The notes under the pieces are model-generated. The model was given only the letters and a program-made list of their open reading frames with translations. It searched no databases and was not told the origin of the DNA. A DNA stretch of 64,000 nucleotides, taken from positions 1-64,000 of the forward strand of contig NZ_STGK01000008.1 of the NCBI RefSeq assembly GCF_004919105.1, given 5' to 3'. The position numbers and the translations under genes were made by a program. Position 1 is the stretch's first letter. Every line of letters begins with the position of its first letter. The DNA is from Nocardioides sp. GY 10113. Lineage in GTDB: Bacteria > Actinomycetota > Actinomycetes > Propionibacteriales > Nocardioidaceae. Below, piece by piece: positions 18,180-26,985 of the stretch.

Positions 18180-18953
18180 ATGACCGAACCGCTGCTCGAG
18201 CTACGCGGCGTCAACAAGAGCTTCGGCGTGGTGCACGTGCTGCACGACGTCGACTTCGCCGTCTATCCCGGCCAGGTCACCGCGTTGGTCGGCGACAACG
18301 GCGCCGGCAAGTCGACGCTGGTGAAGGTGATCGCCGGCATCTACGGCCGCGACAGCGGCGAGTACCTGTTCGACGGCAAGCCGGTCCACGTGCACGGGCC
18401 CCGCGACGTCTCGGCCCTCGGCATCGAGGTCGTCTACCAGGACCTCGCACTCTGCGACAACCTCGACATCGTCGAGAACATGTTCCTCGGCCGCGAGCTG
18501 AAGTCCGGCCCCGTGCTCGACGAGGTGACCATGGAGTCGAAGGCGCGCGAGACGCTCGCCTCGCTCTCCGTCCGCACCGTCAAGTCGGTCCGCCAGCAGG
18601 TCGCCAGCCTCTCCGGCGGCCAGCGCCAGACGGTGGCGATCGCCAAGTCGGTGCTGTGGAACTCCAAGATCGTGATCCTCGACGAGCCGACCGCGGCACT
18701 GGGCGTCGCGCAGACCCGCCAGGTGCTCGACCTGGTCCGCCGGCTGGCCGACCGTGGCCTCGGCGTGGTGCTGATCTCGCACAACATGACCGACGTCTTC
18801 GAGGTGGCCGACCGGATCACCGCCCTCTATCTCGGCCGCGTCGCCGCCGACGTACCGGCCTCGGAGGTCACCCACCGTGAAGTGGTCGAGCTGATCACGG
18901 CCGGCCGCAGCGAGAGCCACGGCCTCACCGACTCCGAGACCGCCGCGATCTGA
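18180..18953 (+). CDS. Sugar ABC transporter ATP-binding protein
   Basis: This 257-residue ATPase has Walker A GDNGAGKST (38-46), the ABC signature LSGGQRQ, Walker B KIVILDEPTAALG and the switch histidine in LISHNM. It would power pentose import with the adjacent permease. It contains one nucleotide-binding domain, about half the length of two-domain XylG/RbsA/MglA proteins, and so resembles FrcA-type transporters where a single-domain ATPase acts as a dimer. ATG 18180 follows the GGAGG in CTGGAGGCAGGTC. Gene order (binding protein, ATPase, permease) is standard. Confidence 0.92.
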   Translation: MTEPLLELRGVNKSFGVVHVLHDVDFAVYPGQVTALVGDNGAGKSTLVKVIAGIYGRDSGEYLFDGKPVHVHGPRDVSALGIEVVYQDLALCDNLDIVENMFLGRELKSGPVLDEVTMESKARETLASLSVRTVKSVRQQVASLSGGQRQTVAIAKSVLWNSKIVILDEPTAALGVAQTRQVLDLVRRLADRGLGVVLISHNMTDVFEVADRITALYLGRVAADVPASEVTHREVVELITAGRSESHGLTDSETAAI

Positions 18954-18963
18954 CCTGGGACCC

Positions 18964-20241
18964 ATGATGAGCACTGACACCAGCACCCCCAACCCGTCCT
19001 ACGCCGGGGCCGACTTCTCCGGCGACACCCACCGAGCCACCACCCTGGCCGAGGCCGGCCGCGACTACGTCAACCGCCTCCGCGGCGGCGACATGGGCTC
19101 GCTCCCCGCGGTCCTCGGCCTCCTCGTCCTCTTCATCATCTTCGGCGCCACCAGCGACACGTTCCTGACCAAGCTCAACATGGCCAACCTGACCCTCCAG
19201 GCGGCCTCGATCTGCGTGCTTGCGATGGCCCTGGTCCCGGTACTGCTGCTCGGCGAGATCGACCTCTCCGCCGGCGTCGCCAGCGGCACCGGTGCGGCCA
19301 TCACCGCGCTGGCGATCCTCGACCACGGCCAGGCCTGGCCGGTCGCCATGCTGGCCGGCATCGCCTCCGGCGCGATCATCGGCTTCCTGATCGGCACCCT
19401 GGTCGCCCGGCTCGGGATCCCATCCTTCGTCGTCACGCTGTCCTTCTTCCTGGCGCTGCAGGGCGTGATGCTCTGGCTGATCGGGCAGGGCGGCGCGCTC
19501 CGCTTCAACCAGGAGGTCCTGCGCGGCCTCGCCATCAACAACGTGCCGCCGACGATCGGCTGGATCAGCGCCGTGGTCCTCTTCGCGGCGTACGCCGGCT
19601 TCAGCCTGATCAAGTACCGCCGCCAGGTCGCCCGCGACCTGGCCCGCCCGCCGATGAGCCTGGTCGCCCTCCGCATCGTGGTCTTCGCGGCGATCATCTT
19701 CGGCCTGACCTGGTACTTCAACGGCAACCGCAGCGTGAACCCGAACTTCCCGATCGAGGGCATCCCCTACATGATCCCGGTCGTCATCGTGATCCTGCTG
19801 CTGATGACCTTCCTGCTCAGCCGGACCACCTTCGGTCGCCACCTGTACGCCGTCGGCGGCAACGCCGAGGCGGCCCGCCGGGCCGGCATCAACGTCGTCT
19901 ACATGCGGACCATGGCGTTCGTGCTCTGCTCCTCGCTGGCGGCGGTCGCCGGCGTCCTGCAGGCCGCCTACTCCGGCAGCGTCTCCCCCAGCTCCGGCGG
20001 CGGCAACGTGCTGCTGTACGCCGTCGGCGCCGCGGTGATCGGCGGCACCAGCCTCTTCGGCGGCCGCGGCCGAGCGATCAACGGCGTCATCGGCGGCCTG
20101 GTGCTGGCCACCGTCGACAACGGCCTGCCGCTGCTGATCGACAAGTCCTACGCGAACTACCTGGTCACCGGAGGCGTGCTGCTGCTCGCCGCGAGCGTCG
20201 ACGCCATCACCCGTCGCCGCCGGTCCGCAAGCGGCGTCTAG
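18964..20241 (+). CDS. Sugar ABC transporter permease (XylH/RbsC family)
   Basis: This 425-residue membrane protein has a polar N-terminal tail (about 1-45) followed by about ten hydrophobic helices. Family features are visible: VPVLLLGEIDLSAGVASGTG, LGIPSFVVTLSFFLALQG and RTTFGRHLYAVGGNAEAARR with AGI after it. It forms the membrane channel of the sugar importer. ATG 18964 is used, with a second ATG directly after it and GGGA as a weak ribosome binding site. It lies 10 nt from the ATPase gene and 9 nt before the ROK regulator, so the four genes form one operon. Confidence 0.92.
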   Translation: MMSTDTSTPNPSYAGADFSGDTHRATTLAEAGRDYVNRLRGGDMGSLPAVLGLLVLFIIFGATSDTFLTKLNMANLTLQAASICVLAMALVPVLLLGEIDLSAGVASGTGAAITALAILDHGQAWPVAMLAGIASGAIIGFLIGTLVARLGIPSFVVTLSFFLALQGVMLWLIGQGGALRFNQEVLRGLAINNVPPTIGWISAVVLFAAYAGFSLIKYRRQVARDLARPPMSLVALRIVVFAAIIFGLTWYFNGNRSVNPNFPIEGIPYMIPVVIVILLLMTFLLSRTTFGRHLYAVGGNAEAARRAGINVVYMRTMAFVLCSSLAAVAGVLQAAYSGSVSPSSGGGNVLLYAVGAAVIGGTSLFGGRGRAINGVIGGLVLATVDNGLPLLIDKSYANYLVTGGVLLLAASVDAITRRRRSASGV

Positions 20242-20250
20242 CCGCAGACC

Positions 20251-21474
20251 ATGAGCGCCAACACGCGTGGCGCCGGCACCAACCAGGAGGGGGTGCGGCG
20301 CCACAATCTCGGGACCTTGTTGCGGCACGTGCACCGCAGCGGAGAGCTCTCCCGCGCCGAGCTGACGTCGCTGATGGGGCTCAACCGCAGCACCATCGCC
20401 GGCCTCGTCGGCGAACTGGAGTCGAACGGCCTGCTCGAGCAGAGCACCGCCGCCGCGAGCCGGCGCACGGCCGGCCGCCCGTCGGCGGCGGTGCGGCTGG
20501 CCGGCCACGGCCCCTACGTGGTGGCGGTCGACCTCGGGGTCGACCGCGCCGTGGCCGCGCGGGTCGGCCTCGGGGGCCACGTCTTCGAGCGGGCCGAGGC
20601 GACCATCGTCCCCGGCAGCGAGGCGTGGCAGGTCGGTGCGGCGGTCGCCGGCCTGATCCGCCACGTGGTCTCGCTGGCCCCCGCGGGCACGGTCCTCCTC
20701 GGCGTCGGCGTGGCGGTGCCCGGCATGGTCCGCCGCGGCGACGGACTGATCCGCCAGGCGCCCAACCTGGGGTGGCGCGACGTGTCGTTCGGCTCGATCC
20801 TGCTGGCCGCGCTCGGCGTCGACGTCCCGGTCTTCCTCGGCAACGACGGCGACCTGGGCGCCTTCGCCGAGCATCGGCGTGGCGTCGGGGTGGGCGTCGA
20901 CGACCTGATCTACATCTCGGGCAACGTCGGCGTCGGGGCCGGCGTGATCGCCGGGGGCATGCGGATCCAGGGCGCGGGCGGGTACGCCGGGGAGATCGGC
21001 CACCTCGCCTTCGACCCGAACGGCGAGCCGTGCCACTGCGGCAGTCGCGGCTGCTGGGAGACCGTGGTCGGTGCGCACGCCATCGCCGACGCGCTCGGCT
21101 CCCCGCAGGAGCAGGTGATCCGGCTCGGCGAGGTGCTCGAGCGCTACACCTCGCCGCCGCGCGACCTGCGCCCGATCGCCGCCAACCTGGGCCGCGGACT
21201 GGCGGCGGTGGTCAACGCGTTCGACCCCTCGATGCTGATCCTCGGCGGCTACTTCCGGCCGCTCTTCCGGCTGCTCCGCGCCGAGGTCAGCGCCGGCCTC
21301 CGCGAACGGGCCCTCGCCCCGGCGCTGGAGTCACTGCGGCTCACCGCGCCGGGCCTGGGCGCCGACTCGGTGCTGATGGGAGCGGCCGAGCTCGCCCTGG
21401 AGCCGGTGCTCACGGACCCGGTGGCGAGCCTCGCCGGCGGCGTGCCGGACGCCCGGACCCGCCTCGCCGGCTGA
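20251..21474 (+). CDS. ROK family transcriptional regulator (XylR-like), transporter-linked
   Basis: This 407-residue protein has an N-terminal winged helix-turn-helix (about 15-75, SRAELTSLMGLNRSTIAGLV) and a C-terminal ROK sugar-kinase-like domain with the zinc-site motif EPCHCGSRGCWE (about 250-265) and VAVDLGVD. It probably represses the transporter operon in the absence of sugar, binding the inverted repeat at 16868-16888; that pairing is inference. It lies 9 nt after the permease gene. A second ROK regulator is encoded convergently at 21550-22740, so each half of the xylose locus has its own. Confidence 0.9.
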   Translation: MSANTRGAGTNQEGVRRHNLGTLLRHVHRSGELSRAELTSLMGLNRSTIAGLVGELESNGLLEQSTAAASRRTAGRPSAAVRLAGHGPYVVAVDLGVDRAVAARVGLGGHVFERAEATIVPGSEAWQVGAAVAGLIRHVVSLAPAGTVLLGVGVAVPGMVRRGDGLIRQAPNLGWRDVSFGSILLAALGVDVPVFLGNDGDLGAFAEHRRGVGVGVDDLIYISGNVGVGAGVIAGGMRIQGAGGYAGEIGHLAFDPNGEPCHCGSRGCWETVVGAHAIADALGSPQEQVIRLGEVLERYTSPPRDLRPIAANLGRGLAAVVNAFDPSMLILGGYFRPLFRLLRAEVSAGLRERALAPALESLRLTAPGLGADSVLMGAAELALEPVLTDPVASLAGGVPDARTRLAG

Positions 21475-21485
21475 CACACCCACTC

Positions 21486-21549
21486 CGCGAGTGGGTCGTC
21501 AGCGCCGGTCGAAACGGCCGTTTCGACCGGCGCTTCCTACCCACTCGCG
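21486..21549. terminator. Large bidirectional terminator between convergent xylose operons
   Basis: Positions 21501-21534 are a perfect 34-bp palindrome centred on CGGCCG. An outer 11-bp stem (CGCGAGTGGGT at 21486-21496, ACCCACTCGCG at 21539-21549) is separated from it by a 4x4 internal loop. The element ends directly at the stop codon of the leftward ROK gene and starts 11 nt past the rightward one. Confidence 0.8.
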
Positions 21550-22740
21550 CTACGGGAGGTCGGTGTGGCCCGCGAGGACGCCGGCGACGGCGCGTTCGGC
21601 CGCGCCCAGCGCCGCCGCCTCGGTGCCCAGTGCGCCGACCCGCAGCTCGGGGGCGACCTGGACGGGCGCGGCGAACGCGTCGGTGAGCACGGCACGGGCC
21701 GGCCCGAGCACCAGCTCGCCGAGCGGCGCGAAGTAGCCGCCCAGGACCACCACCGAGGGGTCGACCACACCGCAGACGACGGCGAGCCCGCGCCCCAGCC
21801 ACTCCCCCGAGGCGACGACGCCGGCCCGCACGGCGGGGTCCTCCAGAGCGGCGGCGGCGATCGCCTCGGCGGTCTCACGCGGGGTCGCGAGCTCGGCCAT
21901 GCCGACCCGCTCCAACAGCGCGTGCAGGCCGACGGAGGCCTCCCAGCAGCCGCGTCGACCGCAGCCGCAGGCGGCGCCCGGCTCGCCCAGCAACAGGTGA
22001 CCCACCTCGCCGGCGAAGCCGCGGGCGCCGCGGACCAGCCGGCCGGCCTCGACCAGCCCGGCCCCGATGCCGACGTCGCCGGTCAGGTAGAGCAGGTGCT
22101 CGACGTCGCGGCCCGCGCCGTGGTGCAGCTCGGCCAGCGCACCGCAGTCGGCGTCGTTGCTGACCCGCACCCGGTCCCGCCACCCGAACGCCGCGTCCAC
22201 GCCCTCGGCGACCGCGGTCCCGGCCAGGGGCAGGTTCGGGGTCCAGGAGATGGTCCGGTCGTCGGGCTCGATCAGCCCCGGCACGGCGACGGTGGCGCCG
22301 ACGGGGACCAGCCCGTCCCCGGCGAGCAGGATCGCGACCTCGGCGGCCAGGCCGCACAGGGCGTCGGCGACGTCGGCGACGTCCGCCACCGGTCGGGTAC
22401 GCCGCAACCGCACGGCGCCGGCGAGGTCGACGGCGACCGCCGCGACGTACTCGACGTTCGCCTCGAACCCGACCCCGACCGGCCGCCCGCCCTCCAGGGT
22501 GACCCGGACGGCCGGTCGGCCACGGTCACCGCTGCGGACCTGCTCGAGCTCGCGGAGCACGCCGGACTCCTCGAGACCGCCGACGATGGTGCCGACGGTG
22601 GCCTTGGCCAGGCCGGTCCTGGCGGCCAGCTCGGCACGGCTGGCCGGGCCGTCGGAGCGCAGCGAGCGCAGCACGGACGCGGCGTTGCGCCGGCGCAGGA
22701 GCTCTGCGCCGGCGCCGCCGGTCGTCCGTGCCTCGTCCAC
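21550..22740 (-). CDS. ROK family transcriptional regulator, xylAB-linked
   Basis: This 396-residue protein has a winged helix-turn-helix (about 15-70, SRAELAARTGLAKATVGTIV) and a ROK domain with GEPGAACGCGRRGCWE zinc motif (about 250-270). GTG 22740 follows GGGGGAG; earlier codons of the frame belong to the intergenic space before xylA's stop. It is the last gene of the xylB-xylA-ROK operon, 26 nt from xylA, and is a natural candidate to bind the palindrome in the xylB promoter (25387-25402). Which ROK protein binds which operator cannot be decided from sequence. Confidence 0.9.
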   Translation of the reverse strand: MDEARTTGGAGAELLRRRNAASVLRSLRSDGPASRAELAARTGLAKATVGTIVGGLEESGVLRELEQVRSGDRGRPAVRVTLEGGRPVGVGFEANVEYVAAVAVDLAGAVRLRRTRPVADVADVADALCGLAAEVAILLAGDGLVPVGATVAVPGLIEPDDRTISWTPNLPLAGTAVAEGVDAAFGWRDRVRVSNDADCGALAELHHGAGRDVEHLLYLTGDVGIGAGLVEAGRLVRGARGFAGEVGHLLLGEPGAACGCGRRGCWEASVGLHALLERVGMAELATPRETAEAIAAAALEDPAVRAGVVASGEWLGRGLAVVCGVVDPSVVVLGGYFAPLGELVLGPARAVLTDAFAAPVQVAPELRVGALGTEAAALGAAERAVAGVLAGHTDLP

Positions 22741-22766
22741 TGACTCCCCCAGCAGGTGGTCAGGCC

Positions 22767-23933
22767 TCAGCGCACGCCGTACAGGTGCTCGAGCGCGAGC
22801 TGGTCGAGCTTCTCGACCGCCGCGCCCTGGGCGCCGAGCGCCTCGGGGTCGGGCAGCTCCCACTCGAGGAGCTGCTCCCAGCCCTCGCCCTCGCCCAGCG
22901 TCGGCCGGGCGAGCTCGGGCAGCTTGGCGGCCTCGAGCGCGGCCTGGACCTCGGGGTCGGCGCGGAACGCCTTCACCTTCTCGCGCAGGATGAGGTAGTT
23001 GCGGATGTTCGCCTCGGCGGTCACCCACACGCCGTCCTCGTCCTCGATCCGCGAGGGCTTGTAGTCGAAGTGGACCGGGCCGTCGTAGCCGCCGGCCAGC
23101 AGGGTGTCGACCACCCAGAAGGCGCCGCGGACGTTGCCCGCGCCGAAGCGCAGGTCCTGGTCGTACTTCGGGCCGTTCTGGCCGTTGAGGTCGATGTGGA
23201 AGAGCTTGCCCGACCACAGCGCCTGGGCGTAGCCGGCGGCAGCGTTGAGGCCCGCCATCTCCTCGTGGCCGATCTCCGGGTTCACGCCGACCAGCTCGGG
23301 GCGCTCGAGCTCGTTGATGAAGGCGAGGGCGTGGCCGACGGTCGGCAGCAGGATGTCGCCGCGCGGCTCGTTGGGCTTGGGCTCGATCGCGAACTTCAGG
23401 TCGTAGCCCTTGTCGACCACGTACTGGCCGAGGATGTCGAAGGCCTCCTTCATCCGGTCCAGCGCGACCCGGGTGTCCTGGGAGGCGCCGAACTCGGCGC
23501 CCTCGCGGCCACCCCAGGCGACGTACACCTTGGCGCCGAGCTCGGCGGCCAGGTCGACGTTGCGCATCACCTTGCGGATCGCGTAGCGGCGGATGTCGCG
23601 GTCGTTGTTGCTGAACGCGCCGGCCTTGAAGATCGGCTGGCCGAAGAGGTTCGTGGTCGCGGTGGTGACGACCAGGCCGGTGTCGGCCAGGCCCTTCTTG
23701 AAGCGCTCGATGATCTTGTCGCGGGTGGCGTCGTCGCTGCCGAACGGGATCACGTCGTCGTCGTGGAAGTTGACGCCGTAGGCGCCGATCTCGGCCAGCT
23801 TCTCCAGCGCGTGCACGGTGTCCATCGGCGGGCGGGTGGCGACGCCGAACGGGTCGACGCCCTGCCAGCCGACGGTCCACAGGCCGAAGGAGAACTTGTC
23901 CTCGGGGGTGGGAGCGGGGATCGAGATGGTCAT
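22767..23933 (-). CDS. xylA: Xylose isomerase
   Basis: This 388-residue enzyme converts D-xylose to D-xylulose in the cytoplasm. The class I family signatures are present: [12 protein letters not shown] (catalytic H57 and D60), [10 protein letters not shown] with the metal-binding Glu, and [13 protein letters not shown] with the second metal-site Glu and His. The length matches Streptomyces-type enzymes. ATG 23933 follows AAGGAAG. It sits 47 nt downstream of xylB and is followed by a ROK regulator, so the three genes should form one transcript controlled from the xylB promoter. Confidence 0.97.
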   Translation of the reverse strand: MTISIPAPTPEDKFSFGLWTVGWQGVDPFGVATRPPMDTVHALEKLAEIGAYGVNFHDDDVIPFGSDDATRDKIIERFKKGLADTGLVVTTATTNLFGQPIFKAGAFSNNDRDIRRYAIRKVMRNVDLAAELGAKVYVAWGGREGAEFGASQDTRVALDRMKEAFDILGQYVVDKGYDLKFAIEPKPNEPRGDILLPTVGHALAFINELERPELVGVNPEIGHEEMAGLNAAAGYAQALWSGKLFHIDLNGQNGPKYDQDLRFGAGNVRGAFWVVDTLLAGGYDGPVHFDYKPSRIEDEDGVWVTAEANIRNYLILREKVKAFRADPEVQAALEAAKLPELARPTLGEGEGWEQLLEWELPDPEALGAQGAAVEKLDQLALEHLYGVR

Positions 23934-23980
23934 GGGTTGCTCACTTCCTTGTGGGGGCTCGAGTCGGGACGTACGAGGGG

Positions 23981-25366
23981 TCAGGTCAGCGTCGGTGCGG
24001 CGTCGCGCAGCGCGGCGTAGGCCTCGCGTACGCCGGGGGTCGGGTCGGCCTCGAGCACGGCGGTGCCCGCGGACGGCCACTCCGGCGCGCCGTCCGCGCC
24101 GGAGAGCGCCCAGGCGGCCTGGCGGGCGGCGCCGAGGGCGACGTACTCCCCCTCCGCCGGCAGCAGCACCGGTCGGCCGAGGATCGCCGGCGCCAGCGCC
24201 CGGACCGCGGCGCTCTTCGTGGCGCCACCGACCATCAGCACGCGTCGCGGCTCCTCGCCGGTCTGCGCCACGAGGGCGTCGACGGCGTCCGCGAGCGAGC
24301 ACAGCAGCGCCTCGACGGCGGCGCGGGCCAGGTCGGCGCGGGTGGTGGTCGGCTTCAGGCCGGCCCAGGTGCCGGTCGCGGCGGGGCGGTTGGGGGTGCG
24401 CTCTCCGCCGTAGTACGGCAGCACCGTCACGCCGTTCGCACCGGGGACAGAGGTCATCGCGAGTGCGGCGAGCTCGGCGTGGTCCACGCCGAGGAGGCCG
24501 GCCTGAAGGTCGAGGATGCCGGCGGCGTTCATGGTCGTCACCATCGGCAGGTAGTGGCCGGTCGCGTCGGCGAAGCCGGTCACGGTGCCGGTGCCGTCGG
24601 CGATCGGGTGGGTGCTGATCGCCGAGGCGACGCCGGAGGTGCCGATGGAGACCAGCACGTCACCGGGGGTGAGCGCCATTCCGAGCGCGGCCGCCATGTT
24701 GTCGCCGGTGCCGGCGGCCACCACCTGGCCGCGGGCGGTGTGGGCGGCGACGGCGCCGGGGGCGACGAGCCTGGGCAGCGCCGGCAGGTGCCCGAGCGCC
24801 GCCTCGGCCAGGTCCGGTCGCCAGGCGCCCTCAGCAGTCGCGAAGTACCCGGTGCCCGATGCGTCGCCGCGGTCGGTGAAGGCTGCGGTGCCAGGCGCGC
24901 AGGCGTGCCGCGAGACGTAGTCGTGGGGCAGCAGCACCGAGGCGACCCGTGCCGCGTTCTCGGGCTCGTGGTCGCGCAGCCAGCGCAGCTTGGAGGCGGT
25001 GAAGGAGGCGACCATGACGCTGCCGATCGCGTCGGCGCAGGCCTGCGGGCCGCCCATCTCCTCGATCAGGTCGAGGGCGGCGCCGGCGCTGCGCGTGTCG
25101 TTCCACAGCAGCGCCTCGCGGACCGGCTCGCCCTTGTCGTCGAGGGCGACCATGCCGTGCTGCTGGCCGCCGACGGCGAGCGCCTCGGCGCGGTCGAGGA
25201 GGCCGGCGGTGGCCTCGTCGAACGCTGCCAACCAGACCCGGGGGTCGACCTCGGTGCCGGGCGGGTGCGGGGCGGTGCGCTGCTCGAGAACGGTGCCGTC
25301 GTCACCATCGACGAGGACCGCCTTCGTGGACTGCGTCGAGGAGTCGACGCCGAGGACGAGGGCCAT
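23981..25366 (-). CDS. xylB: Xylulokinase
   Basis: This 461-residue FGGY kinase phosphorylates xylulose to xylulose 5-phosphate, feeding the pentose phosphate pathway. Visible motifs are the N-terminal phosphate loop [29 protein letters not shown], the catalytic region LPHDYVSRH, and [10 protein letters not shown] and GGATKSAA in the C-terminal domain. ATG 25366 is preceded by only GGTTCC and no ribosome binding site; the predicted promoter places the transcript start at the ATG, suggesting a leaderless mRNA. It is the first gene of xylB-xylA-ROK. Confidence 0.95.
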   Translation of the reverse strand: MALVLGVDSSTQSTKAVLVDGDDGTVLEQRTAPHPPGTEVDPRVWLAAFDEATAGLLDRAEALAVGGQQHGMVALDDKGEPVREALLWNDTRSAGAALDLIEEMGGPQACADAIGSVMVASFTASKLRWLRDHEPENAARVASVLLPHDYVSRHACAPGTAAFTDRGDASGTGYFATAEGAWRPDLAEAALGHLPALPRLVAPGAVAAHTARGQVVAAGTGDNMAAALGMALTPGDVLVSIGTSGVASAISTHPIADGTGTVTGFADATGHYLPMVTTMNAAGILDLQAGLLGVDHAELAALAMTSVPGANGVTVLPYYGGERTPNRPAATGTWAGLKPTTTRADLARAAVEALLCSLADAVDALVAQTGEEPRRVLMVGGATKSAAVRALAPAILGRPVLLPAEGEYVALGAARQAAWALSGADGAPEWPSAGTAVLEADPTPGVREAYAALRDAAPTLT

Positions 25367-25372
25367 GGAACC

Positions 25373-25401
25373 TATTTAATACGACACTTGAACTAAGTCA
25401 A
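25373..25401 (-). promoter_or_regulatory. Predicted xylB promoter
   Basis: On the minus strand TTGACT (25396-25401) is followed after exactly 17 nt by TAAATA (25373-25378). Transcription starting 7 nt later would begin at the xylB ATG (25366), giving a leaderless message, which fits the missing ribosome binding site. The -10 match is imperfect. Confidence 0.5.
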
Positions 25402-25402
25402 G
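25387..25402 (-). promoter_or_regulatory. Palindromic operator over the xylB -35 box
   Basis: CTTGA (25387-25391) and TCAAG (25398-25402) form an inverted repeat with a 6-bp spacer, in an AT-rich patch that includes the -35 hexamer. A bound repressor would block RNA polymerase. It differs from the transporter operator at 16868-16888, which fits the presence of two ROK regulators. Confidence 0.5.
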
Positions 25403-25424
25403 AAATCCGGTCCTCCCCGCCTCG

Positions 25425-25472
25425 GAGACCCGCCCGGAGACCCGCCCGGAGATCCGCCCGGAGATCCGCTCG
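25425..25472. repeat. Four tandem 12-bp repeats
   Basis: The unit GAGA(C/T)CCGC(C/T)CG occurs four times in a row, with a fifth degenerate copy to 25484. It lies between the xylB promoter and the promoter of the GPGG gene, in no credible reading frame. Confidence 0.8.
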
Positions 25473-25495
25473 GCGATCCCGGCGACAGTTCGTAG

Positions 25496-25520
25496 GCATG
25501 AACGCCTGAGCACTGGGTAG
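25496..25520 (+). promoter_or_regulatory. SigB-like promoter of the GPGG gene
   Basis: GCATG, 14 nt, then GGGTAG resembles the actinobacterial stress sigma-B pattern GNNTN-N14-16-GGGTA. It would give a leader of about 85 nt. The match is to a short consensus, so chance is possible. Confidence 0.3.
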
Positions 25521-25609
25521 GAGGGACGGCACGCCCACGACGCGCGATCCGCGGAGTGGCGCAACCAACCGCGAGCCCCACCGGGGCTCCGACATCGAGG
25601 AGTAGAGCA

Positions 25610-25753
25610 ATGGCGTTCATCTTGTGGCTGATCGCGGTCGTGCTGGTCGTCGCCGGCATCATCCGTCTCGTCCAGCGCGACATCCTGTGGGGCGTCGTCC
25701 TGATCGTCGTCGGGCTGCTGATCGGTCCCGGCGGGGTCAGCATCTTCGGCTAG
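25610..25753 (+). CDS. GPGG-motif small membrane protein
   Basis: This 47-residue protein has two hydrophobic helices joined by a short charged turn (VQRDILWG) and ends GLLIGPGGVSIFG. The GPGG-V-S-I-F ending defines a family of tiny actinobacterial membrane proteins of unknown role. The ATG at 25610 follows GAGGAG at about 25597-25602. A strong hairpin terminator follows the stop codon, so it is a single-gene unit. Its promoter resembles a sigma-B type, hinting at stress expression. Confidence 0.8.
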   Translation: MAFILWLIAVVLVVAGIIRLVQRDILWGVVLIVVGLLIGPGGVSIFG

Positions 25754-25775
25754 TCCCGGCTCCAGCTCCTGTCGA

Positions 25776-25818
25776 GACGACGACGGCGACCACCCGCTCG
25801 GGGGTGGTCGCCGTCGTC
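25776..25818 (+). terminator. Terminator after the GPGG gene
   Basis: GACGACGGCGACCACC (25776-25791) pairs perfectly with GGTGGTCGCCGTCGTC (25803-25818). It begins 22 nt after the stop codon and may also serve the convergent oxidoreductase operon ending at 25867. Confidence 0.8.
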
Positions 25819-25866
25819 ACGTCCGGGCACGGCCGCGCTCGACCGACCTCACCGATCTGACCGATC

Positions 25867-26985
25867 TCAGCCGCGGACGCCGCGGTAGATCCCGCGGCGC
25901 ACCACCCATGGGCGCAGCCCGAGGTCGACGGCCCGGCGACCGATCCGGAACGGCCGCCCCGTCGGCGCGTAGACCCGCAGCCCGTCGGGCTGGTAGCCCA
26001 GCACCGAGCCCCAGCGCCGCCCGGGCGCACGGAACTCGCCGAGCGCGCGGCCGGCCAGGAACGCCCGGATGTTGGCCGCCACCAGCCGGTCCGCGCGGTT
26101 GCGCGCCGAGGAGCGCAGCGGGTCGGTGGCGGCGACGTCCCCGACCGCGAAGATCCGCGGATCGGCGGGCGTCTGCAGGGTGGGCAGCACCCGCACGAAG
26201 CCGTCGTCGTCGACCAGGTCCCGCGGCAGCCAGTCGCTGTTCGGGCGCACCCGACCGACGGCCCAGAGGACCGCGTCCGCGGCCACCGGGGCCTGCCCGG
26301 TGCTGAACGCGATCGGGCCTCCCGTGATCCGCTCGCCACCCTCCGCCGGTACGACGGCCCGATGCCCCGGATGCAGCTCGACCCCGACCGCCGCCAGCCG
26401 CCGGGCCACGTCCGCCCACACCCGGCCGTGGTGCGCGGGCAGCGCCCGCTCGCCCGGGAAGTAGAGGTCGACCCGCTTCTCCGGCCATCGGGCGGCCACC
26501 TGGTAGGCGCTGCTCACCGCGGCCGCGCCGCCCCCGACCACCGCGATGCGGGCGGCCGCCGCCAGAGCGCCGTGGTGGCGACCGAGCCCGGCCGCCACCT
26601 CCGCGTCGGTCTCCAGGTCCGGGCGACGCCAGAAGCCGTTGCTGACCCCGGTACTGACCACCAGCACGTCGTAGGGCTCGCTGGCTCGGGCGCCGTCGGC
26701 GGTGACCAGCCGGACGGCCCGACGCTCGCGGTCCAGGCCGGTCAGCGTGGCATGCACGGTGCGCACCCGGTCCAGGCCCCGATAGCGGTCGAAGCCCACC
26801 CAGTAGTCGCGCGCCCAGTCGTCGGGGCGGGCCAGCCGCAGCCCCAGCTCCTGCCCGCTGACCAGGCCCGGCTTGGCGGAGATGCCGACGACGTCGGCGT
26901 GGCGGGCCAGGTGGATCGCCGTGAGCAGCCCACTGTCCCCCAGGCCGGCGACCACCACCCGCGGCCGCCCTGGCCGCCGGGTCAC
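25867..26985 (-). CDS. FAD-dependent pyridine nucleotide-disulfide-type oxidoreductase
   Basis: This 372-residue flavoprotein has an N-terminal FAD-binding start (RVVVAGLGDSGLLTAIHLA), a second nucleotide-binding motif (RIAVVGGGAAAVSSAYQVA, about 155-175) and the terminal FAD motif DPRIFAVGDVAATDP. The arrangement is that of the NDH-2/AIF/nitrite-reductase-like group of disulfide-reductase-fold enzymes; no redox-active CXXC or CX4C is seen. It may pass electrons from NAD(P)H to a quinone or protein. GTG 26985 overlaps the previous stop as GTGA. It is the third gene of a coupled trio with a DUF1295 membrane protein and a DNA-binding/ECF-like fusion. Confidence 0.8.
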   Translation of the reverse strand: MTRRPGRPRVVVAGLGDSGLLTAIHLARHADVVGISAKPGLVSGQELGLRLARPDDWARDYWVGFDRYRGLDRVRTVHATLTGLDRERRAVRLVTADGARASEPYDVLVVSTGVSNGFWRRPDLETDAEVAAGLGRHHGALAAAARIAVVGGGAAAVSSAYQVAARWPEKRVDLYFPGERALPAHHGRVWADVARRLAAVGVELHPGHRAVVPAEGGERITGGPIAFSTGQAPVAADAVLWAVGRVRPNSDWLPRDLVDDDGFVRVLPTLQTPADPRIFAVGDVAATDPLRSSARNRADRLVAANIRAFLAGRALGEFRAPGRRWGSVLGYQPDGLRVYAPTGRPFRIGRRAVDLGLRPWVVRRGIYRGVRG

